Source of the DNA: Eubacteriales bacterium
Lineage (GTDB): Bacteria; Bacillota; Clostridia; Oscillospirales; Oscillospiraceae
Reading direction: 5' to 3'
Length of the DNA stretch: 5,456 nucleotides
Assembly: GCA_030528965.1 (NCBI GenBank)
Contig: JAUMXS010000080.1
Location: 1 to 5,456, forward strand
Below the pieces are notes generated by a model. The model had not been told where the DNA came from. It ran no database searches and saw nothing but the letters and a program-made list of their open reading frames with translations. Position numbers and translations under genes: made by a program. This document shows, piece by piece, positions 4,262 to 5,456 of the stretch (position 1 is the first letter of the stretch; each line of letters opens with the position of its first letter).

Positions 4262-5456
4262 ATGGACGAAGGCAGTCATATAATTTGGCTTGTCAATGTG
4301 GTCCTGCTGGGCTTCGCCGCATATTTTGCTGTGGTGGAGACCTCTTTTGCCTCGGTTTCCCGCATTAAGATCCGGACCCGTCTGGAACGGGGCGACGCAC
4401 GTGCTCGGCGTGCCATGTTTGTTTTGGATAACTTCGATAAGGCGATCACCACCGCCCTTATCGGAACTAATATCGTACACCTTTCCATCGCGGCGCTCGT
4501 AACCGTTCTGGTCACTCGCCGCTGGGGCCTCGGAGCCGTTACGATCAGCACGGTCGTCACGACTCTTGTTGTATTTCTCTTCGGGGAAATGCTGCCGAAA
4601 AGTATTGCGAAAAAATACAGCGAGCGGTTGGCTTTGTCTACCGCCTCCTCGCTGTGCTTTTTTATGCTCATTTTCACCCCTGTTTCGATGCTGCTGACCG
4701 CTGTGGGAAAAGCTGTTGCCCGCATGACGCGCGGGGATCCGGAGGTTTCCGTTACCGAGGATGAACTCTATGACATCATCGAGGACATGACCGATGACGG
4801 TACGCTGGATTCTGAGCAGGGTGAGCTTATCAGCTCGGCACTGGAGTTTTCCGATGTGACCGTCGAAACCGTTCTCACTGCGCGCGTGGATATGGCAGCC
4901 ATCGATGCCAACTGGAGCGGCGATGAGATCCTGAATTTCATCAAGGAACAGAAACACAGCCGCCTTCCGGTCTATGACGGAAGCACGGACCATATCATCG
5001 GCATCCTGCAGATCCGGAAGTACATAAGGGAGTACATCCACTGCGGGAGCGCGCCGGAACTTCGCCCGCTGCTGGATGAAGCGTTCTTTGTGCACGGAAG
5101 CATAAAGATCGATGAGCTTCTCTCCCTTATGAGCACCAAAAAACTCAATATGGCCGTTGTCACGGACAATTACGGCGGAACACGCGGCATCGTCACGGTG
5201 GAAGATATTCTGGAAGAACTCGTGGGCGAAATCTGGGACGAGGACGACGAGGTCGAAGAGAGCTTTGTGCCTCTCGGCGGCGGACGATACGAGATCGACG
5301 CGGAGATGACCGTCGGTGCGGTCTTTTCCAGAATGGATTATCGACCTGTGCATGAAGATCCGGAACTGGATCACAAACACATGGGCGAGTGGGCCTATGA
5401 ACAGTTCGGAAGAATTCCCTCTGAGCGGGATGCTTTCCGTTATGAGGATCTGGAGA
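4262..5456 (+). CDS. CNNM/CorC (HlyC-like) family membrane protein with CBS pair, 3' end cut by the window
   Basis: There are 398 codons plus one base in the window with no stop; family members are usually about 420-450 residues, so only the tail should be missing. The N-terminal DUF21/CNNM membrane domain has segments at about 7-29, 62-84, 92-112 and 124-148, with the conserved GEMLPKS (108-114) typical of the ion-binding region. A pair of CBS domains follows (about 204-325; HSRLPVYD 232-239, GILQIRKYI 247-255, MAVVTDNYGGTRGIVTVEDI 297-316, ending EELVGEIWDEDDE). A C-terminal CorC/HlyC domain starts near 334 (FVPLGGGRYEIDAEMTV, then GEWAYEQFGRIP 375-386). The family is implicated in Mg2+ efflux, probably coupled to Na+, with the CBS pair binding Mg-ATP; 'hemolysin' in its names is historical. 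The start is the first ATG after the in-frame stop at 4250-4252, with GGAG at 4246-4249 (12-nt spacing). Exact ion and direction are not shown by the sequence. Confidence 0.9.
   Translation, partial: MDEGSHIIWLVNVVLLGFAAYFAVVETSFASVSRIKIRTRLERGDARARRAMFVLDNFDKAITTALIGTNIVHLSIAALVTVLVTRRWGLGAVTISTVVTTLVVFLFGEMLPKSIAKKYSERLALSTASSLCFFMLIFTPVSMLLTAVGKAVARMTRGDPEVSVTEDELYDIIEDMTDDGTLDSEQGELISSALEFSDVTVETVLTARVDMAAIDANWSGDEILNFIKEQKHSRLPVYDGSTDHIIGILQIRKYIREYIHCGSAPELRPLLDEAFFVHGSIKIDELLSLMSTKKLNMAVVTDNYGGTRGIVTVEDILEELVGEIWDEDDEVEESFVPLGGGRYEIDAEMTVGAVFSRMDYRPVHEDPELDHKHMGEWAYEQFGRIPSERDAFRYEDLE

Noticed and set aside
4259..5380. 373-codon open frame on the minus strand
   Set aside because: It is antisense to the CorC/CNNM gene, whose membrane, CBS and CorC domains are convincing. 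The minus frame has no domain and no credible start signal.

Overview
The window looks like core chromosome of a moderately GC-rich Bacillota (Firmicutes), probably a clostridial lineage. The support is a T-box tRNA-sensing leader, an adjacent Asp23-family/FakA pair in the yloU-yloV order typical of Firmicutes, strong GGAGG-type ribosome binding sites, TTG and GTG starts, and near-consensus sigma-70/sigma-A promoters. No mobile element, CRISPR array, tRNA or rRNA is visible. A finer taxonomic call is not supportable from this sequence.

Layout. The left half (1 to about 2650) is read leftwards. From its upstream end it holds an Asp23/Gls24-family gene (yloU-like), a fatty-acid-kinase-like gene (fakA, DAK2 domain) starting at a TTG behind a strong Shine-Dalgarno, a consensus promoter, a complete T-box leader ending in an intrinsic terminator, and the first 34 codons of an AlaA-type aminotransferase that runs off the left edge. 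The right half (about 2756 to 5456) is read rightwards. It holds an ArsB/NhaD-type (ion transporter superfamily) permease with a GTG start, then its own promoter within a 12-bp inverted repeat, then a CNNM/CorC (HlyC-like) membrane protein with CBS domains that runs off the right edge. The 268 bp between yloU and the permease gene is a divergent promoter region.

How the parts work together. The yloU-fakA pair is a conserved block: FakA, with a separately encoded FakB lipid-binding protein not present here, phosphorylates exogenous fatty acids for phospholipid synthesis. The aminotransferase is under separate control by uncharged tRNA. The discriminator-pairing base in the T-box and the best candidate specifier (GCC) are both compatible with tRNA-Ala, which fits alanine synthesis from pyruvate. 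The two rightward membrane proteins are both predicted ion transporters but appear to have separate promoters, so a shared function is only a guess.

I found no convincing new multi-gene system. The items most worth a second look are the tRNA-Ala-like T-box on the aminotransferase, the 12-bp perfect inverted repeat around the promoter of the CorC-like gene, and the loss of a putative metal-ligand cysteine in FakA.
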